From an uncultured Collinsella sp. (lineage in GTDB: Bacteria > Actinomycetota > Coriobacteriia > Coriobacteriales > Coriobacteriaceae), in the NCBI GenBank assembly GCA_900766165.1, contig CAAFUK010000001.1:1-8155 (forward strand): 8,155 bases of DNA, given 5' to 3'. Each line of letters begins with the position of its first letter. The first letter of the stretch is position 1. The notes beneath the pieces are model-generated. The model made no database searches and had not been told where the DNA came from. It worked only from the letters and a program-made list of their open reading frames with translations. The position numbers were made by a program, and so were the translations under genes. This document shows positions 6,270-8,155 of this stretch, in pieces.

Positions 6270-6323
6270 ACATAAGGAGTGTCCCCAGGTGCCGGCACAT
6301 AAGGAACGTCCCCAAGTGCCAAC
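6270..6323. repeat. Two tandem 27-base direct repeats
   Basis: Unit 1 (6270-6296) and unit 2 (6297-6323) begin ACATAAGGA, share GTCCCCA, and match at 22 of 27 positions. All five differences are transitions. The GTCCCCAAGTGCC phrase resembles the GGGGAC repeats near 3021 in style. There is no coding signal. Confidence 0.65.
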
Positions 6324-6331
6324 AACGGCAA

Positions 6332-6495
6332 CGCCAATGTTTTGGCGAAGTCAGCGAAAACGCCCCTAAGCGAGCAAGGTGACGTGAAAGAGGAGGGCAT
6401 TGACCTTCTGGTCATGCCCGACGATTGAACGTCAGATTGCCGCTTAGGGGCGCTTGCAGCGTCGGCCGGTTACGGCGTTTGTAAAACGCCGTAAC
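6332..6495 (-). other. Structured intergenic element, copy 2 (downstream of queA)
   Basis: Same architecture as 3101-3265. On the minus strand, directly at the queA stop codon, comes a 12-base-pair hairpin (6469-6480 with 6484-6495, 3-base loop). Next is a linker with GACGCTGC, then a long hairpin with outer stem 6361-6372 with 6441-6452 (CGCCCCTAAGCG), internal loops, and an inner stem closing on the same four-base loop (6406-6409). Last is a hairpin 6332-6336 with 6343-6347 holding ATGTTT. The stems differ in sequence from copy 1 yet remain paired. It lies between convergent genes and may separate their transcripts. Confidence 0.65.
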
Positions 6496-7713
6496 CTACT
6501 GAATAAGCATCGCGTCGCCAAAGCTGAAGAAGCGGTAGCGCTCCTCGATGGCGGCAGCGTAGGCATCCATGATCTGGTCGCGGGTGGCAAGCGCACTCAC
6601 GAGCATCATGAGCGTGGAGCGCGGCACGTGGAAGTTGGTGATCAGTGCGTCGACCACGTGATAGGTCGAGCCGGGCATGAGGTAAAGCTGCGTCGTAGCG
6701 TTCTCGCGCGCCACGATGTCGCCGCGGCCGAGCGTATCGGCCCCATCCTCGCGGCCCTCAAAATAGCGCGCCGTCACGGCCGGATCGGACACCGGTGCCT
6801 CAGCGTCAAAGGCGCTCTCGAGCGAGCGTACTGCGGTGGTGCCGACGGCGATCACGCGGTGCCCCTCGGCCTTCGCCTTATGCACGGCGTCGACAACCTC
6901 CTGTGACACGTGGTAGCGCTCGGTGTGCATGACGTGCTGCGTGGGGTCGTCCTCCTCCACCAGACGGAAGGTATCAATACCCACCTCGAGCTCGACGGCG
7001 GCAAACTTCGCGCCCTTGGCCTCGATAGCGGCCATGAGCTCGGGGGTAAAGTGCAGACCCGCCGTAGGAGCGGCAGCCGAGTGCTCCTCCTTCATGGCGT
7101 AGACGGTCTGGTACTTCTCGGGATCGCCCTCGTAATCGGTAATGTAGGGCGGCAGCGGCACGTGACCGGCAGCATGAATGGCCTCGTCGAGCGTGCGCGG
7201 CTCGCCGGCGGCATTGCAGCCGGCCGGCTCAAAGCGCACCAGACGGCCACCGCGGCTATCGGTGACAAAGTCGATGACCTCGGCCGTCAGCACCACGGGC
7301 GCGCCCTCGGGCGCATGGGCGCCACCGGCGCGATACTCAATCTGAGCACCGGGCTTCAGACGCTTGCCCGGCTTGACCAGGCACTCCCAAACATGGCCCA
7401 GCGGGTCAACATCCTCGCGGCGCTTGAGCAGCAGCGTCTCGACCACGCCACCCGAGCCGGCTTTGCGACCGATCAGGCGGGCCGGCATCACGCGCGTCTT
7501 GTTGATGACGAGCACATCGCCCGGCTCGATATAGTCGATGATGTCGCGGAAGATGCGGTGCTCAACGGTGCCGCCATGCTCCAGCGGCGTTCCTGCCTGG
7601 GAGCCCTTGCGATCCACCACCAGCAGGCGGCAGGAGTCGCGCGGCTCGGCAGGAGCCTGGGCAATCAGTTCCTCCGGAAGGTTATAGTCAAAATCATCGG
7701 TACGCATAGACAC
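6496..7713 (-). CDS. queA: S-adenosylmethionine:tRNA ribosyltransferase-isomerase
   Basis: QueA transfers and isomerises the ribosyl part of S-adenosylmethionine onto preQ1 already in tRNA, giving epoxyqueuosine. The 405-residue product carries the family hallmarks: DDFDYNLPEELIAQ-P (5-21), DVLVINKTRVMPARL (66-80), SAAAPTAGLHFT (212-223), VGTTAVRSLES (290-300), ALITNFHVPRSTLMMLVSA (356-374) and YRFFSFGDAMLI (393-404). It is about 50 residues longer than E. coli QueA. The extra length lies mostly near 36-52 and in 302-345, where charged linker-like sequence precedes LYLMPG. The chosen start is GTG 7713, 8 bases after AAGGAG (7722-7727); the ATG two codons later would have a spacing of 14. It follows queH by 64 bases on the same strand, so the two are probably cotranscribed. 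Confidence 0.97.
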   Translation of the reverse strand: MSMRTDDFDYNLPEELIAQAPAEPRDSCRLLVVDRKGSQAGTPLEHGGTVEHRIFRDIIDYIEPGDVLVINKTRVMPARLIGRKAGSGGVVETLLLKRREDVDPLGHVWECLVKPGKRLKPGAQIEYRAGGAHAPEGAPVVLTAEVIDFVTDSRGGRLVRFEPAGCNAAGEPRTLDEAIHAAGHVPLPPYITDYEGDPEKYQTVYAMKEEHSAAAPTAGLHFTPELMAAIEAKGAKFAAVELEVGIDTFRLVEEDDPTQHVMHTERYHVSQEVVDAVHKAKAEGHRVIAVGTTAVRSLESAFDAEAPVSDPAVTARYFEGREDGADTLGRGDIVARENATTQLYLMPGSTYHVVDALITNFHVPRSTLMMLVSALATRDQIMDAYAAAIEERYRFFSFGDAMLIQ

Positions 7714-7777
7714 GTCGGATTCTCCTTATATAGCTAAAGTCCGCTCTACATCCTAGCAGGCTGACGTCCCAAATGAA

Positions 7778-8134
7778 CTACTTTTTGGCGGCTTTACGCT
7801 CGTCGCGGATGCGGGCGCGGTCCATGGCCGCCTCGACAGCCGAGAAGCGGCAACCACAGTAGTTCTGTCGATACATGCCCAGCTCGCGCGAACGACGCGT
7901 GGCCTCGGGGTAATACGGGCGAAAATCGCGAATGACCGGGACGAGCCCATGTGCCGCCGCCAAGCGTTCAAGCACGTCATTACAGGTATCGAACAGCTGA
8001 TACGGCGAGACGGCGAGCGTCGTGCCCACAAACTCAAACCCGCGCTCCTGGGCCACGCGGCACGCCTCGGCCAAGCGCAAGGCATAGCACGCGCGACAGC
8101 GACGGGGCCGATCGGCACCCAGCGGTGCCACGCC
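7778..8134 (-). CDS. queH: Epoxyqueuosine reductase QueH, 5' end missing
   Basis: QueH (formerly DUF208) reduces epoxyqueuosine to queuosine in tRNA, replacing the cobalamin-dependent QueG in many anaerobes. About 118 C-terminal residues are present; the family is usually about 180-220, so the N-terminus with its Cys-Cys metal motif is off the contig. Visible hallmarks, numbered from the internal Met, are RCRACYALRL (C12 and C15), GFEFVGTTLAVSPYQ (31-45), and GMYRQNYCGC (85-94, with C92 and C94). These cysteines belong to the family's iron-sulfur/iron site. The Met at 8129-8131 is internal, not a start: the homologous region precedes it, and the frame runs into adapter sequence at 8135. The C-terminal tail ends in KAAKK. 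Confidence 0.93.
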   Translation of the reverse strand, partial: GVAPLGADRPRRCRACYALRLAEACRVAQERGFEFVGTTLAVSPYQLFDTCNDVLERLAAAHGLVPVIRDFRPYYPEATRRSRELGMYRQNYCGCRFSAVEAAMDRARIRDERKAAKK

Positions 8135-8155
8135 AGATCGGAAGAGCGTCGTGTA
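8135..8155. other. Illumina TruSeq adapter remnant (artefact)
   Basis: The last 21 bases, starting AGATCGGAAGAGCGTCGTG, equal the start of the standard TruSeq adapter read-through sequence. They are not genomic and interrupt queH. The junction falls after GCC at 8132-8134. Confidence 0.95.

Noticed and set aside
6155..6495. CRISPR array, suggested by several repeats in a short stretch
   Set aside because: The repeats are of different families, two are palindromic inverted copies, and there are no regularly spaced identical units or cas genes.

Overview
The window looks like a contig from a high-GC gut actinobacterium of the class Coriobacteriia, most likely Collinsella or a close relative. 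This rests on gene content, strong GC bias at third codon positions, AGGAG-type ribosome binding sites and the style of the intergenic repeats. It is a judgement from memory, not from a search. All genes but one lie on the minus strand. The last 21 bases (8135-8155) match the Illumina TruSeq adapter, so they are artefact and the real sequence ends at 8134.

Layout, left to right: a fragment of an interspersed repeat at the contig edge (1-48); a RelB/DinJ-type antitoxin and YafQ/RelE-type toxin operon (60-671, minus); a LOG-family nucleotide phosphoribohydrolase (785-1543, minus) with an intrinsic terminator; tRNA-guanine transglycosylase tgt (1756-2895, minus); a repeat- and hairpin-rich intergenic stretch (2896-3267); a short-chain dehydrogenase closely resembling bile-acid 12alpha-hydroxysteroid dehydrogenases (3268-4068, minus); a divergent intergenic region; a large acidic coiled-coil protein with a C-terminal membrane anchor (4365-6128, plus, the only plus-strand gene); a second repeat-rich stretch (6129-6495); queA (6496-7713, minus); and the C-terminal part of queH (7778-8134, minus), cut off by the contig end.

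Three genes serve one pathway. Tgt exchanges guanine for preQ1 at the tRNA wobble position, QueA converts preQ1 to epoxyqueuosine, and QueH reduces epoxyqueuosine to queuosine. queH and queA are adjacent and co-oriented; tgt is separated from them by the SDR and coiled-coil genes. No preQ0/preQ1 synthesis gene is visible here.

The most notable non-coding signal is a pair of homologous elements of about 165 bp (3101-3265 and 6332-6495), each directly downstream of a minus-strand stop codon. They share architecture and loop sequences, but several stems differ in sequence while staying paired. That is the pattern expected of a conserved structure, either RNA or a folding DNA repeat. Around them lie other palindromic and direct repeats of what look like at least two further families.
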